64,000 nucleotides of DNA, taken from contig CM053331.1 in the NCBI GenBank assembly GCA_028583605.1, positions 2,688,001-2,752,000 on the forward strand, read 5' to 3'. The notes under the pieces were generated by a model, which worked only from the letters and a program-made list of their open reading frames with translations, searched no databases and was not told the origin of the DNA. The stretch's first letter is position 1. Every line of letters begins with the position of its first letter. Shown here piece after piece: positions 34,026 to 48,400 of the stretch. Origin of the DNA: Dastarcus helophoroides. Lineage: Eukaryota > Arthropoda > Insecta > Coleoptera > Bothrideridae. Both the position numbers and the translations under genes were made by a program.

Positions 34026-34494
34026 GACAGATTAGGTAATATTTATAATTATTATATGCTGCAGCAATGTGATAGGAAACATTTTACACTTTAGGGGTAA
34101 AGGGGCGAAGTTGTTATTTCAGATCCAGCTAGAATTTTCAGTTTTAAATAATTATCTTTTAGGTGCTTGTTAAAATACAAACGAAAAAAAAATAAAAAAC
34201 AAATTTTTAAAAGAAATGTTTAATTTTTTTCTAAAGTGTTTTAATATTTATATCTCAAAAATTTTATTGAATATAATACGATACTTCGTATTTTCATTCG
34301 TTTTTTCAAAGTTATTTATCAGTTCCAACTTCAAAGCGTATTAGTAATAAAATATTTGAACATTTTAAATTCAAACGTAACATTGGCTCTTCATTCATAA
34401 TTGTTGAAAACTTAAACTTGAATTGGACATTTTTTTGGAAAAAGTTTATAAAAAACTGCAAACACATTGTTTAATGGCAGCTGTTTTATAATGA

Positions 34495-37400
34495 AACCTG
34501 TTTAAAAGTCTTTGAGTTTTTTAAGACATTTCAAGAATTTTGAGATACCTTAAGCTTTATAAGAGAATTAAAGCTTTATAAAAGAATTAAAGCTTCATAA
34601 AAAAATTAAGCTTTTTAAGAGGCTCGAAGACTCTTGAAAACTTTGAAATCTTCTAAAAAGTATCTTATAAGGCTTGAAGTCTCTTAAAAAGATCAAACTC
34701 TTTTAAGATGCTAAAAGTCTCTTAACAGGTATTAATTCCATCAAAAAGCACAGCGTTGTTTTAAAGCCCGAATTCTCATAAAAAGATCCAAATCTTATAA
34801 AAAGTTTGCAATCTATTAAAAGCTTTAAATTTTTAAAAAAATTCAAAGTGTTTTAGAAATATCAAAGTCTTTTAAAAAGCTTCAAAACTCCTATAGAGCT
34901 CAAAGTCTTTTAAAAAGAGTAAAGACTGCTAAAATGTTTATAGTCTCTTGAAAAGCTGGAATTCTCTTAATAAAATCAAATCCTACAATAGTCTTGAAGT
35001 TTCTCAAAGGCCCAAAGTCTCTTAAAAATTTAATGTGCCTCTAAAAGGTTGAAGTCTCTTAAAAACTAAAAATCTATGTAAATGATCTTTTTTTTTAATA
35101 TTTGCATCCTTTAAATACCGCAAAATTTCTTATAAAGCTAAAATATTTTAACAAATCCCTACAAATTTTAAAAATCCTAAGGTCACTTAAGAAGCTCGAA
35201 GTCTTTTAAAAAAAATTGAACTCTTTTAAAAGTTCAATGGCTCTAAAAGAGCTAGATGTTTTTTAATAAGCTATTCACTAAAAGAATCCTAACTCTTCAA
35301 AAAAAGGTTTAGGTCTCTTAAAAAGCACAAATCATCTTAAAAAGCACAAGGTCTTCTAAAAATTTAAATTCACTAAAATGCTTAAAGTTTTTTAATAAAC
35401 TTAATGTTTTATAAAGAGTTGAAAGTCTCTTTGGAAATCTGCTTAAAATCTTTAAGACTCTTAAAAAGCTTAAACTCTCTTAAAAGGCTTAAAGACTTTA
35501 ATCAACTCAAAGTCTTTTAAAAAGTTTAATGGTTCGAGTCCTCTTAGAAAGCTTGATCTCTTAAGAGGCCTAAAGACTCTTGTAAACTTTGAAGTCTCCT
35601 AAAAAGGTTAAAGTATGTTATAAGGCTTGAAGTCTTCAAAGAAGATAAAAGTTATTTAAAATGCTTGAAGTCTCCTAAAAAGCACGAATTTTTTCAGAAG
35701 GCACAATGTTTAAACTCTTTTAAAAGTCTCTTAAAAAGCACAAATTCCATGAAGAAGCACAACGTTATTTTAAAGCCCAAATTCTCATAAAAACGTCCAA
35801 ATTTTATAAAAAGTTCACAATCTGTTAAATGTTCTCTTAGAAAGCTCGGTCTATTAAGAGGCTTCAAGACTCTTGTAAACTTCAAAGTCTCCTAAAAAGG
35901 TTAAAGTATGTTATAAGGCTTGAAGTCTTCAAAGAAGATAAAAGTTATTTAAAATGCTTGAAGTCTCCTAGAACGCACAAATTTTTTTAGAAGGCACAAT
36001 GTTTGAACTCTTTTAGAATGTTAAAAGTCTCTTGAAAGGCACAAATTCCATGAAAAAGCACAACGTTATTTTAAAGCCCAAATTCTCATAAAAACGTTCA
36101 AATTTTATAAAAAGTTCCCAATCTGTTAAATGTTTCAAATTTTATAAAAAATTAAAGTCTTTTAGAAATATCAAAGACTTTTAAAAAGCTTTAAGACTCC
36201 TATAGAGCTTAAAGACTTTTAAAAAGACTAAAGTTTGTTAAAAGGTTCATAGCCTTTTGAAAAGCTTGAATTCTCTTAAAAAACCAAATCCTACAATAGT
36301 CTTAAATTTTCTTAGAGGCCCAAAGTCTCTTAAAAACTTAAAATCTCTGCAAAAAATCGATTTTTTTAAAAATATTTGTATCCTTTAAATACCTCAAAAT
36401 TTCTTATGAAGCTAAAATATTTTAACAAATCTTTACAAATTTTAAAAAGCTCAAAGTCACTTAAGAAGCTCAAAGTCTTTTAAAAAAATGGAACTCTTCT
36501 AAAAGTTTAATGGCTCTAAAAGAGCTAAATGTTTTTTAATAAGCTATTCATTTAAAGAATCCCAACTCTTTAAAAAAAAAGTTTTAAGTCTCTTAAAAGG
36601 CAAGCACGAATTATCTTAAAAGGCACAAGGTCTTTTAGAAATTCAAATTCACCTAATTGTTTAATGTTTTGTAATAAATTCAATGTTTTATAGAGAGTTT
36701 AAAGTCACTTTGGAAGTCTCCTTAAAATCTTCAAGACTCCTAAAAAGCTCAAACCCTCTTAAAAGGCTTAAAGACTTTAATCAACTCAAAGTCTTTTAAA
36801 AAGTTTAAAGCGCTTTTAATAGTTCAAGTTCTTTTAGAAAGCTCGGTCTCTTAAAAGGTTTAAAGACTCTTATAAACTTTGAAGTCTCCTAAAAAGGGTA
36901 AAGTATGTTATAAGGCTTGAAGTCTTCAAAGAAGATAAAAGTTATTTAAAATGCTTGAAGTCTCCTAAAAAGCACGAAGTTTTTCAGAAGGCACAATGTT
37001 TGAACTTTTTTAAAATGTTAAAAGTCTCTTAAAAAGCACAAATTCCATGAAAAAGCACAACGTTATTTTAAAGCCCAAATTCTCATAAAAACGTCCAAAT
37101 TTTATAAAAAGTTCACAATCTGTTAAACGTTTTAAATTAAAAAAAATTAAAGTCTTTAGAAATATCAAAGTCTTTTAAAAAGCTTTAAGACTCCTTTAGA
37201 GCTCAAAGTCTTTTAAAAAGACTAAAGACTGTTAAAAGGTTTATAGCCTCTCGAAAGGCTTGCATTCTCTTAAAAAACCAAAACCTACGATGGTCTTAAA
37301 TTTTCTTAGAGGCCCAAAGTCTCTTAAAAATTTAATGTGTCTTAAACTGGTTGAAGTCTCTTAAAAACTTAAAATCTCTGCAAAAGATTGGTTTGTTAAA

Positions 37401-37860
37401 AAATATTTGTATCCTTTAAATACCTCAAAATTTCTTATAAAGCTAAAATATTTTAACAAATCCCTACGAATTTTAAAAAGCTCAAAGTCACTTAAGAAGC
37501 TCGGAGTCTTTTAAAAAAATTGAATTCTTTTAAAAGTTCAATGGCTCTAAAAGAGTTAAATGTTTTTTAATAAGCTTTTTATTTAAAGAATCCTAAAAAG
37601 CACGAATTTTTTAAGGAGGCACAATGTTTTTTTAAAGCTAAATTCTCATAAAAAGTTCCAAATCTCATAAAAAGTTTTCAAACTAATAAACGTTTTAGAT
37701 TTTATAAAAACTGTAAAGTGTTTTAAAAATATCAAAGGCTTTTATAAAACTCTACGACTTCTAAAAAGCTTGAGTTATTTTAAAAAGGCTAAAGACTCTT
37801 AAAATGTTTATTTTCTCTTGAAAAGCTTAAATTCTCTCAAAAACCAAGTTCTACAATTTT
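34495..37860 (-). repeat. 19-bp satellite, array 2, first reverse-polarity part
   Basis: After about 125 bp of forward monomers (34,495-34,620) the monomer reads in reverse (CTCAAAGTCTCTTAAAAAG). A sub-unit of about 1 kb is visible: the phrase GTCTCCTAAAAAGCACGAA, with AAGGCACAATGTTTGAACTC, recurs near 35,665, 35,965 and 36,960. The final 270 bp (37,592-37,860) equals the end of the reverse blocks at 40,580-40,855 and 43,573-43,850. Confidence 0.88.
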
Positions 37861-40800
37861 AAAAAAATTAAGGCCTTTTGAAAAACTTCAAGCTTTTTAA
37901 GAGATTTTGAGATTTTTAGGAGACTTTGATCTTTTTAAAAAACTTCGAGTTTCTAAAGAGAATTCGAGCTTTTTAATAAATCTTGACACTTTTAAAAGTC
38001 TTTGAACTTTTTAAAAGACTTTGGGCTTTTTGAGATATTATTAGGTTTTTAAAAAGATACAAGCATTTTAAGTAACATTAAAGTTTTTCAGAGCTTTTGT
38101 GTTTTTAAGAGACTTTAACATTTTTTAAGCAGATCCAGATTGTTAAAATACTTTGGGCCTTTTAAGACAATTCGACACTTTAAGAGACTTTTGACCTTTT
38201 AAGAGAACTATAAAGAGTTTAAATTATTTAAGTAAACAGCTTTTTAAGAAATATCAAGCACTTTTAATGCCATTGAGCTTTCAAGAGACTTCAATCTTTT
38301 CAGAAGACTTCAAGCTTTTTAACGGCGCTGAGGTTTTCCTAAAAAATAAAAATTAAGCAGACTTACCTTTAAAAAAAGGACTTTTATTTAAGTTCTTAAA
38401 ATCTTTTAATAAAAGACTTTGTGGTTTCAAAGGGAATTCTAGCTTTTTAAGGAACCTTGGGTTTTTGAGATTTTTTGAAATTTTTAGTCGATTCAAGCCT
38501 TTTAGGAGATTTTGAGGTCGTTGAAACAATTCGAGTACTTTAAGAAACACCGAGCTTTGTTAACGCTTATAAATATTTTAAAGACTGCAATATTTTAAAG
38601 GCATATTAAAATTTTTAAGATTCTTTAAGCTTTTAAGACCAGTGAACGTTTTAAAAAACATCGAGGCTATTGAAAAACTTGTGGCTTTTTAAGACAACCC
38701 AAAGTTTTTAAAAGACTTTGAGCTTTTAAAGTGAATCCAAGCGTTTAAAGAGAATTTAGTTTCAAGTGCTTTTAATGGTTCGAGTTCTCTTAGAAAGCTC
38801 GGTCTATAAAGAGGTTTAAAGACTCTTGTAAACTTCGAAGTCTCCTAAAAAGGTTAAAGTATGTTATAAGGCTTGAAGTCCTCAAAGAAGATAAAAGTTA
38901 TTTAAAATGCTTGAAGTCTCCTAAAAAGCACAAATTTTTTCAGAAAGCACAATGTTTGAACTCTTTTAAAATGTTAAAAGTCTTTTAAAAAGCACAAATT
39001 CCATGAAAAAGCACAACGTTATTTTAAAGCCCAAATTCTCTTAAAAACGTCCAAATTTTATAAAAAGTTCACAATCTGTTAAATGTTTTAAATTTTATAA
39101 AAAAATTAAAGTCTTTTAGAAATATCAAAGTCTTTTAAAAAGCTTTAGGACTCCTATAGAGCTCAAAGTCTTTTAAAAAGACTAAAGACTGTTAAAAGGT
39201 TCATAGCCTCTTGAAAAGCTTGAATTCTCTTAAAAAACCAAATCCTACAATAGTCTTGAATTTTCTTAGAGGCCAAAAGTCTCTTAAAAATTTAATGTGT
39301 CTTAAACAGGTTGAAGTATTTTAAAAACTTAAAATCTCTGCAAAAGATTGATTTTTTTAAAAATATTTGTATCCTCTAAATACCTCAAAATTTCTTATGA
39401 AGCTAAAATATTTTAACAAATCCCTACGAATTTTAAAAAGCTCAAAGTCACTTAAGAAGCTCGAAGTCTTTTAAAAAAATGGAACTCTTCTAAAAGTTCA
39501 ATGGCTCTAAAAAAGCTAAATGTTTTTTAATAAGCTATTCATTTAAAGAATCCCAACTCTTCAAAAAAAGCTTTAAGTCTCTTAAAAGGCAAGCACGAAT
39601 CATCTTAAAAGGCACAAAGTCTTCTAAAAATTCAAATTCACTTAATTGTTTAATGTTTTGTAATAAACCCAATGTTTTATAGAGAGTTGAAAGTCACTTT
39701 GGAAGTCTCCTTAAAATCTTTAAGACTCCTAAAAAGCTCAAACTCTTTTAAAAGGCTTAAAGACTTTAATCAACTCAAAGTCTTTTAAAAAGTTTAAAGC
39801 GCCTTTAATGGTTCGAGTTCTCTTAGAAAGCTCGGTCTCTTAAGAGGTTTTCAAGACTCTTGTAAACCTTGAAGTCTCCTAAAAAGGTTAAAGTAGGTTA
39901 TAAGGTTTGAAGTCTTCAAAGAAGATAAAAGTAATTTAAAATGCTTAAAGTCTCCTAAAAAGCACGAATTTTTTTAGAAAGCACAATGTTTGAACTCTTT
40001 TAAAATGCTAAAAGTCTCTTAAAAAGCACAAATTCCATGAAGTAGCGCAACGTTATTTTAAAGCCCAAATTCTCATAAAAACGTCCAAATTTTATAAAAA
40101 GTTCACAATCTATTAAATGTTTTAAATTTTATAAAAAAATTAAAGTCTTTTAGAAATATCAAAGTCTTTTAAAAAGCTTTAGGACTCCTATAGAGCTCAA
40201 AGTCTTTTAAAAAGACTAAAGACTGTTAAAAGGTTCATAGCCTCTTGAAAAGCTTGAATTCTCTTAAAAAACCAAATCCTACAATAGTCTTGAATTTTCT
40301 TAGAGGCCAAAAGTCTCTTAAAAATTTAATGTGTCTTAAACAGGTTGAAGTATTTTAAAAACTTAAAATCTCTGCAAAAGATTGATTTTTTTAAAAATAT
40401 TTGTATCCTCTAAATACCTCAAAATTTCTTATGAAGCTAAAATATTTTAACAAATCCCTACGAATTTTAAAAAGCTCAAAGTCACTTAAGAAGCTCGAAG
40501 TCTTTTAAAAAAATGGAACTCTCCTAAAAGTTCAATGGCTTTAAAAGAGCTAAATGTTTTTTAATAAGCTTTTTATTTAAAGAATCCTAAAAAGCACGAA
40601 TTTTTTAAGGAGGCACAATGTTTTTTTAAAGCTAAATTCTCATAAAAAGTTCCAAATCTCATAAAAAGTTTACAATCTAATAAACGTTTTAGATTTTATA
40701 AAAACTGTAAAGTGTTTTAAAAATATCAACGGCTTTTATAAAACTTTACGACTTCTAAAAAGCTTGAGTTATTTTAAAAAGATTAAAGACTCTCAAAATG

Positions 40801-43800
40801 TTTATTTTCTCTTGAAAAGCTTAAATTCTCTTAAAAACCAAGTTCTACAATTTTAGGAAAATTAAGGCCTTTTGAAAAACTTCAAACTTTTTAAGAGATT
40901 TTGAGATTGTTAGGAGGCTTTGATCTGTTTAAAAAACTTCGAGTTTCTAAAGAGAATTCGGGCTTTTTAATAAATCTTGACACTTTTAAAAGTCTTTGAA
41001 CTTTTTAAAAGACTTTGGGCTTTTTGAGATATTTTTAGGTTTTTAAAAACATACAAGCATTTTAGGTAACATCAAAGTTTTTCAGAGCTTTTGTGTTTTT
41101 AAGAGACTTCAACATTTTTTAAGCAGATCCAGATTGTTAAAATACTTTGGGCCTTTTAAGACAATTCGACACCTTAAGAGACTTTTAACCTTTTAAGAGA
41201 ACTTTAAAGAGTTTAAATTATTTAAGTGAACAGCTTTTTAATAAATATCAAACACTTTTAATGCCATTGAGCTTTTAAGAGACTTCCATCTTTTTAGAAG
41301 ACTTCAAGCTTTTTAACTGAGCTGTGTGGTTTTTCTAATAAATAAAAATTAAGCAGACTTACCTTTAAAAAAAGGCTGTTATTAAAGTTCTTAAAGTCTT
41401 TTAATAAAAGACTTCGTGGTTTCAAAGAGAATTTAAGCTTTTTAAAGAACCTTGGGTTTTTGAGATTTTTCAAAATTTTTAGACGATTCAAGCTTTTTAG
41501 GAGATTTTGAGGTCGTTGAAACAATACGAGTACTTTAAGAAATACCGAGCTTTGTCAACACTTTTGAATATTTTAAAGACTGCAATCTTTTTAAGGCATA
41601 TTAAATTTTTTAAGATTCTTTAAGCTTTTGAGACCAGTGAACGTTTTAAAAAACATCGAGGCTATTGAAAAACCTGTGGCTTTTTAAGACAACCCAAAGT
41701 TTTTAAAAGACTTTGAGCTTTTAAAGTGAATCCAAGCGTTTAAAGAGAATTCAGTTTCAAGTGCTTTTAATGGTTCGAGTTCTCTTAGAAAGCTCGGTCT
41801 ATTAAGAGGCTTAAAGACTCTTGTAAACTTCGAAGTCTCCTAAAGAGGTTAAAGTAGGTTATAAGGTTTGAAGTCTTCAAAGAAGATAAAAGTTATTTAA
41901 AATGCTTGAAGTCTCCTGAAAAGCACGAATTTTTTGTGAAGACACAATGGTTGAACTTTATTAAAATGTTAAAAGTCTCTTAAAAATCACAAATTCCATG
42001 AAAAAGCACAACGTTATTTTAAAGCCCAAATTCTCATAAAAACGTCCAAATTTTATAAAAAGTTCACAATCTGTTAAATGTTTCAAATTTTATAAAAAAA
42101 TAAAAGTCTTTTGAAAATATCGAAGTCTTTTAAAAAGCTTTAAGACTCCTATATAGCCCAAAGTCTTTTAAAAAGACTAAAGACCGTTAAAAGGTTCATA
42201 GCCTCTTGAAAAGCTTGAATTCTCTTAAAAAACCAAATTCTACAATAGTCTTGAATTTTCTTAGAGGCCCAAAGTCTCTTAAAAATTTAATGTGTCTTAA
42301 ACAGATTGAAGTCTCTTAAAAACTTAAAATCTCTGCAAAAGATCGATTTTTTAAAAAATATTTTTATTCTTTAAATACCTCTAAATTTCCTATGAAGCTA
42401 AAATATTTTAACAAATCCCTACGAATTTTAAAAAGCTTAAAGTCACTTAAGAAGCTCGAAGTCTTTTAAAAAAATGGAACTCTTTTAAACGTTCAATGGC
42501 TCCAATAGAGCTAGATGTTTTTTAATACGTTATTAATTAAAAGAATCTTAACTCTTCAAAAAAAGCTTTAGGTCTCTTAAAAAGCAAAAATCATCTTAAA
42601 AAGCACAAGGTTTTCTAAAAATTTAAATTTACTAAAATGCTTAAAGTCTTCTAAGAAACTCAATGTTTTATAAAGAGTTAAAAGTTTCTTTCGAAATTTG
42701 CCTAAAATCTTTAAGACTCTTAAAGAGCTTAAACTCTTTTAAAAGGCTTGAAGACTTTAATTAACTCAAAGTCTTTTAAAAAGTTTAAAGTGCTTTTAAT
42801 GGTTCGAGTTCTCTTTGAAAGCACGGTCTCTTAAGAGGCATGAAGACTCTTGTAAACTTCGATGTCTCCTAAAAGTGTTAAAGTATGTTATAAGGCTTGA
42901 AGTCTTCAAAGAAGATAAAAGTTATTTAAAATGCTTGAAGCCTCCTAAAAAGCACAAATTTTTTCAGAAAGCACAATATTTGAACTCTTTTAAAATGCTA
43001 AAAGTCTCTTAAAAAGCACAAATTCCATGAAAAGGCACAACGTTATTTTAAAGCCCAAATTCTCATAAAAACGTCCAAATTTTATAAAAAGTTCACAATC
43101 TATTAAATGTTTTAAATTTTATAAAAAAATTAAAGTCTTTTAGAAATATCAAAGTCTTTTAAAAAGCTTTAAGACTCTTATGGAGCTCAAAGTCTTTTAA
43201 AAAGACTAAAGACCGTTAAAAGGTTCATAGCCTCTTGAAAAGCTTGAATTCTTCTTAAAAACCAAATCCTACAATAGTCTTCAACTTTCTTAAAGGCCCA
43301 AAGTCCCTTAAAAATTAAATGTGCCTTAAAAAGGTTGAAGTCTCTTAAAAACTCAAAATCTCTGTAAAAGATCGATTTTTTAAAAAATATTTGTATCCTT
43401 TTAATACCTCAAAATTTCTTATAAAGCTTAAATATTTTAACAAATCCCTACGAATTTTAAAAAGCTCAAAGTCACTTAAGAAGCTCGGAGTCTTTTAAAA
43501 AAATTGAATTCTTTTAAAAGTTCAATGGCTCTAAAAGAGCTAAATGTTTTTTAATAAGCTTTTTATTTAAAGAATCCTAAAAAGCACGAATTTTTTAAGG
43601 AGGCACAATGTTTTTTTTAAAGCTAAATTCTTATAAAAAGTTCCAAATCTCATAAAAAGTTTACAATCTAATAAACGTTTTAGATTTTATAAAAACTGTA
43701 AAGTGTTTTAAAAATATCAACGGCTTTTATAAAACTTTACGACTTCTAAAAAGCTTAAGTTATTTTAAAAAGATTAAAGACTCTCAAAATGTTTATTTTC

Positions 43801-45390
43801 TCTTAAAAAGCTTAAATTCTCTTAAAAACCAAGTTCTACAATTTTAAGAAAATTAAGGCCTTTTGAAAAACTTCAAGCTTTTTAAGAGATTTTGAGATTG
43901 TTAGGAGGCTTTGATCTTTTTAAAAAACTTCGATTTTCTAAAGAGAATTCGAGCTTTTTAATAAATCTTGACACTTTTAAAAGTCTTTGAACTTTTTAAA
44001 AGACTTTGGGCTTTTTAAGATATTTTTAGGTTTTTAAAAAGATACAAGCATTTTAAGTAACATCAAAGTTTTTCAGAGCTTTTGTTTTTCTAAGAGACTT
44101 CAACATTTTTTAAGCAGATCCAGATTGTTAAAATACTTTGGGCCTTTTAAGACAATTCGACACTTTAAGAGACTTTTGACCTTTTAAGAGAACTTTAAAG
44201 AGTTTAAATTATTTAAGTGAACAGCGTTTTAAGAAATATCAAGCACTTTTCATGCCATTGAGCTTTTAAGAGACTTTGATCTTTTCAGAAGACTTCAAGC
44301 TTTTTAACGGAGCTGTGGTTTTCCTAAAAAATAAAAATTAAGCAGACTTACCTTTAAAAAAAAAGACTTTTATTTAAGTTCTTAAAGTCTTTTAATAAAA
44401 GACTTCGTGGTTTCAAAGGGAATTCAAGCTTTGTAAGGAACCTTGGGTTTTTGAGATTTTTCGAAATTTTTAGTTGATTCAAGCATTTTAGGAGATTTTG
44501 AAGTCGTTGAAACAATACGAGTACTTTAAGAAACACCGAGCTTTGTTAACGCTCATAAATATTTTAAAGACTGCAATCTTTTAAAGGCATATTAAAATTT
44601 TTAAGATTCTTTAAGCTTTTGAGACCAGTGAACGTTTTAAAAAACATCGAGGCTATTGAAAAACTTGCGGCTTTTTAAGACATCCCAAAGTTTTTAAAAG
44701 ACTTTGAGCTTTTAAAGTGAATCCAAGCGTTTAAAGAGAATTTAGTTTCAAGTGCTTTTAATGGTTCGAGTTCTCTTAGAAAGCTCGGTCTATTAAGAGG
44801 CTTAAAGACTCTTGTAAACTTCGAAGTCTCCTAAAAAGGTTAAAGTATGTTATAAGGCCCGAAGTCTTCAAAGAAAATAAAAGTTATTTAAAATGCTTGA
44901 AGTCTCCTAAAAAGCACGAATTTTTTCAGAAGGCACAATGTTTAAACTTTTTTAAAATGCTAAAAGTCTCTTAAAAAGCACAAATTCTATGAAGAAACAC
45001 AACGTTATTTTAAATCCCAAATTCTCATAAAAACGTCCAAATTTTATAAAAAGTTCACAATCTGTTAAATGTTTCAAATTTTATAACAAAATTAAAGTCT
45101 TTTAGAAATATCAAAGTCTTTTAAAAAGCTTTAAGACTCCTATGGAGCTCAAAGTCTTTTAAAAAGACTAAAGACTGTTAAAAGGTTCATAGCCTCTTGA
45201 AAAGCTTGAATTCTCTTAAAAAACCAAATCCTACAATAGTTTTGAATTTTCTTAGAAGCCCAAAGTCTCTTAAAAATTTAATGTGTCTTAAACAGGTTGA
45301 AGTCTCTTAAAAACTTAAAATCTCTGCAAAAGGTTGATTTTTTAAAAATATTTGTATCCTTTAAATACCTCAAAATTTCTTATAAAGCTC
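37861..45390. repeat. 2.99-kb higher-order repeat with alternating polarity, about 2.5 copies
   Basis: Each unit has about 0.9 kb of forward monomers followed by about 2.1 kb of reverse monomers. Starts (AAGGCCTTTTGAAAAACTTC) lie at about 37,868, 40,862 and 43,854. The internal mark GCAGATCCAGATTGTTAAAA lies at about 38,128, 41,124 and 44,117. The forward-to-reverse switch (GTGCTTTTAATGGTTCGAG) is at about 38,768, 41,762 and 44,753. Spacing is therefore 2,990-2,996 bp. The switch points are the same in every copy, so the inversion predates amplification. The reverse part holds two nested units of about 1.03 kb. The third copy breaks off at 45,390 in an ATATATATATAATAATTATA palindrome. Confidence 0.92.
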
Positions 45391-45411
45391 AAATATATAT
45401 ATAATAATTAT

Positions 45412-48400
45412 ATAGCTTTTTAAAGAATTTAAGATTTTTAAAAGACTTCGAGCCTTTTAAGAAAATATGGGACTTTTAGGAGACTTTAAGCTTTTAAGGA
45501 GAATTTAACATCTTAAAGAGAGTTCAAAACTTTTAGGAAAATTTCAACTTTTGAAAAGGTTTCGAGCTTTTAAGATGTTGAGATTTTTGAGAGAATTAAA
45601 GCCTTTTACGAGGTTTCAAATTTTTACGAGAATTCGGAGTTTTAAATGGACTTTGAGGTTTCTAAAAGACTTTAAATTTTTTATAAGACTTTAAGATATT
45701 TAAAATATTTTGAGCCTTTTAGAAAAATGTAAACTTTTTAGGAAGTTTGAAGCTTATAAGGTATTTAGCTTTTAGAGAATTAAAGTTTTAAAAGAAATAA
45801 TGTTTTTTAAGGTACATGGAGTACTTAAAAGACTTCGAGCTTTTATAAAACTTTAAGAGTTTTAAAAGATCTTTAGCTTTTTAAAGAAGTTAAGGTTTTT
45901 AGGAGACTTTGAACTTTTATAAAACTTTAGGACTTTTGAAAGTTCTTAACCTTTTTAAAGAAGTTAGGATTTTTAAGAGACTTTGAGCCTTTTAAGAAAA
46001 TATGGAACCTTTAAGATACTTTAAGCTTTTAAGCAGAATTTAACATCTTAAAGAGAGTTTAAAACTTTTAGGAAAATTTAAACTTTTGAAAAGGTTTCGA
46101 GCTTTTAAGATACTGAGGTTTTTAAGAGAATTAAAGCCCTTTAAGAAGTTTCAAATTTTTAGCAAAATTCAGAGTTTTAAATATACTTCGAGGTTTCTAA
46201 AAGACTTTAAATTTTTTATAAGACTTTAAGATATTTAAAATATTTTGAGCCTTTTAGAAAATTGTTAACTTTTTAAGAAGTTTCAAGTTTATAAGGCATT
46301 TAGCTTTTAGAGAATTAAAGTTTTTAAGAGAAATATAGTTTTTTAAGGTACATGGAGTACTTAAAAAGTACTTAAAAGACTTCGAGCTTTTATAAAACTT
46401 TAGGAGTTGTAAAAGATCTTAAGCTTTTTAAAGAAGTTAAGATTTTTAAGAGACTTTGAACTTTTATAAAACTTTAGGACTTTTGAAAGATCTTAAGCTT
46501 TTTAAAGAAGTTAAGATTTTTAAGAGACTTCGAGCCTTTTAAGAAAATATGGGACTTTTAAGAGACTTTAAGCTTTTAAGGAGAATTTAACATCTTAAAG
46601 AGAGTTTAAAACTTTTAGGAAAATTTCGACTTTTGAAAAGGTTTCGAGTTTTTAAGATACTGAGGTTTTTGAGAGAATTAAAGCCCTTTAAAAAGTTTCA
46701 AATTTTTAGGAGAATTCGGAGTTTTAAATGGACTTCGAGGTTTCTAAAATACTTTAAATTTATTATAAGACTTTAGGATATTTAAAATATTTTGAGCCTT
46801 TTAGAAAAATGTAAACTTTTTAAGAAGTTTCAAGCTTATAAGGCATTTAGCTTTTAGAGAATTAAAGTTTTTAAAAGAAATAAAGTTTTTTAAGGTACAT
46901 GGAGTACTTAAAAGACTTCGAGCTTTTATAAAACTTAAGGAGTTTAAAAAGATCTTAAGCTTTTTAAAAAAGTTAAGGTTTTTAAGAGACCTCGAGCCTT
47001 TTAAGAAAATATGGGACTTTTAAGAGACTTTAAACTTTTAAGAAGAATTTAACATCTTAAAGAGAGTTCAAAACTTTTAGGAAAATTTCAACTTTTGAAA
47101 AGGTTTCGAGCTTTTAGGATACTAAGGTTTTTGAGAGAATTAAAGCCCTTTAAGAAGTTTCAAATTTTTAGGAGAATTCGGAGTTTTAAATGGGCTTCGA
47201 GGTTTCTAAAAGACTTTAAATTTTTTATAAGACATTAAGATATTTAAAATATTTTGAGCCTTTTGGAAAAATGTAAACTTTTTCAGAAGCTTCAAGCTTA
47301 TAAGGCATTTAGCTTGTAGAAAATTAAAGTTTTTAAAAGAAATAAAGTTTTTTAAGGTACATGGAGTACTTAAAAGACTTCAAGTTTTTATAAAACTTAA
47401 GGAGTTTTAAAAGATCTTAAGCTTTTTAAAGAAGTTAAGATTTTTAAGAGACTTTAAAATTTCATAAAACTTTAGGACTTTTGAAAGATCTTAAGCTTTT
47501 TATAGAAGTTAAGATTATTAAGAGACTTCGAGCCTTTTAAGAAAATTTGGGACTTTTAAGAGACTTTAAGCTTTTAAGAAGAATTTAACATCTTAAAGAG
47601 AGTTTAAAACTTTTAGGAAAATTTCAACTTTTGAAAAGGTTTCGAGCTTTTAAGATACTGAGGTTTTTGAGAGAATTAAAGCCCTTTAAGAGGTTTTAAA
47701 TTTTTAAGAGAATTCGGAGTTTTAAATGGACTTCGAGGTTTCTAAAAGACTTTAAATTTTTTATAAGACTTTAAGATAGTTAAAATATTTTGAGCTTTTT
47801 AGAAAAATGTAAACTTTTAAGAAGTTTCAAGCTTATAAGGCATTTAGCTTTTAGAGAATTAAAGTTTTTAAAAGAAATAAAGTTTTCTAAGGTACATGGA
47901 GTACTTAAAAGATTTCGATCTTTTATAAAACTTTAGGAGTTTTAAAAGATCTTAAGCTTTTTAAAGAAGTTAAGATTTTAAAGAGACTTTGAACTTTTAT
48001 AAAACTTTAGGATTTTTGAAAGATCTTAAGCTTTTTAAAGAAGTTAAGATTTTAAGAGACTTCGAGCCTTTTAAGAAAATATGGGACTCTTAAGAGACTT
48101 TAAGCTTTTAAGGAGAATTTAACATCTTAAAGAGAGTTCAAAACTTTTAAAAAAATTTCAACTTTTGAAAAGGTTTCGAGCTTTTAAGATACTAAGGTTT
48201 TTGAGAGAATTAAAGCCCTTTAAGAAGTTTCCAATTTTTAGGAGAATTCGGAGTTTTAAATGGACTTCGAGGTTTCTAAAAGACTTTAAATTTTTCATTA
48301 AGACTTTAAGATATTTAAAATATTTTGAGCCTCTTAGAAAAATGTAAACTTTTTCAGAAGTTTCAAGCTTATAAGGCATTTAGCTTTCAGAGAATTAAAG

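Larger units (their letters stand above)
32481..34494. other. Non-satellite spacer between arrays 1 and 2
   Basis: Low-copy sequence, GC-richer at 32,600-33,030 and 33,380-34,020, with no recognisable gene. 33,840-34,025 is paralogous to 51,297-51,480, and 34,230-34,494 is paralogous to 53,755-54,004. The second spacer is therefore a diverged relative that enters its array through the same sequence. The recurrent 20-mer motif lies at 33,363-33,382. Confidence 0.6.
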
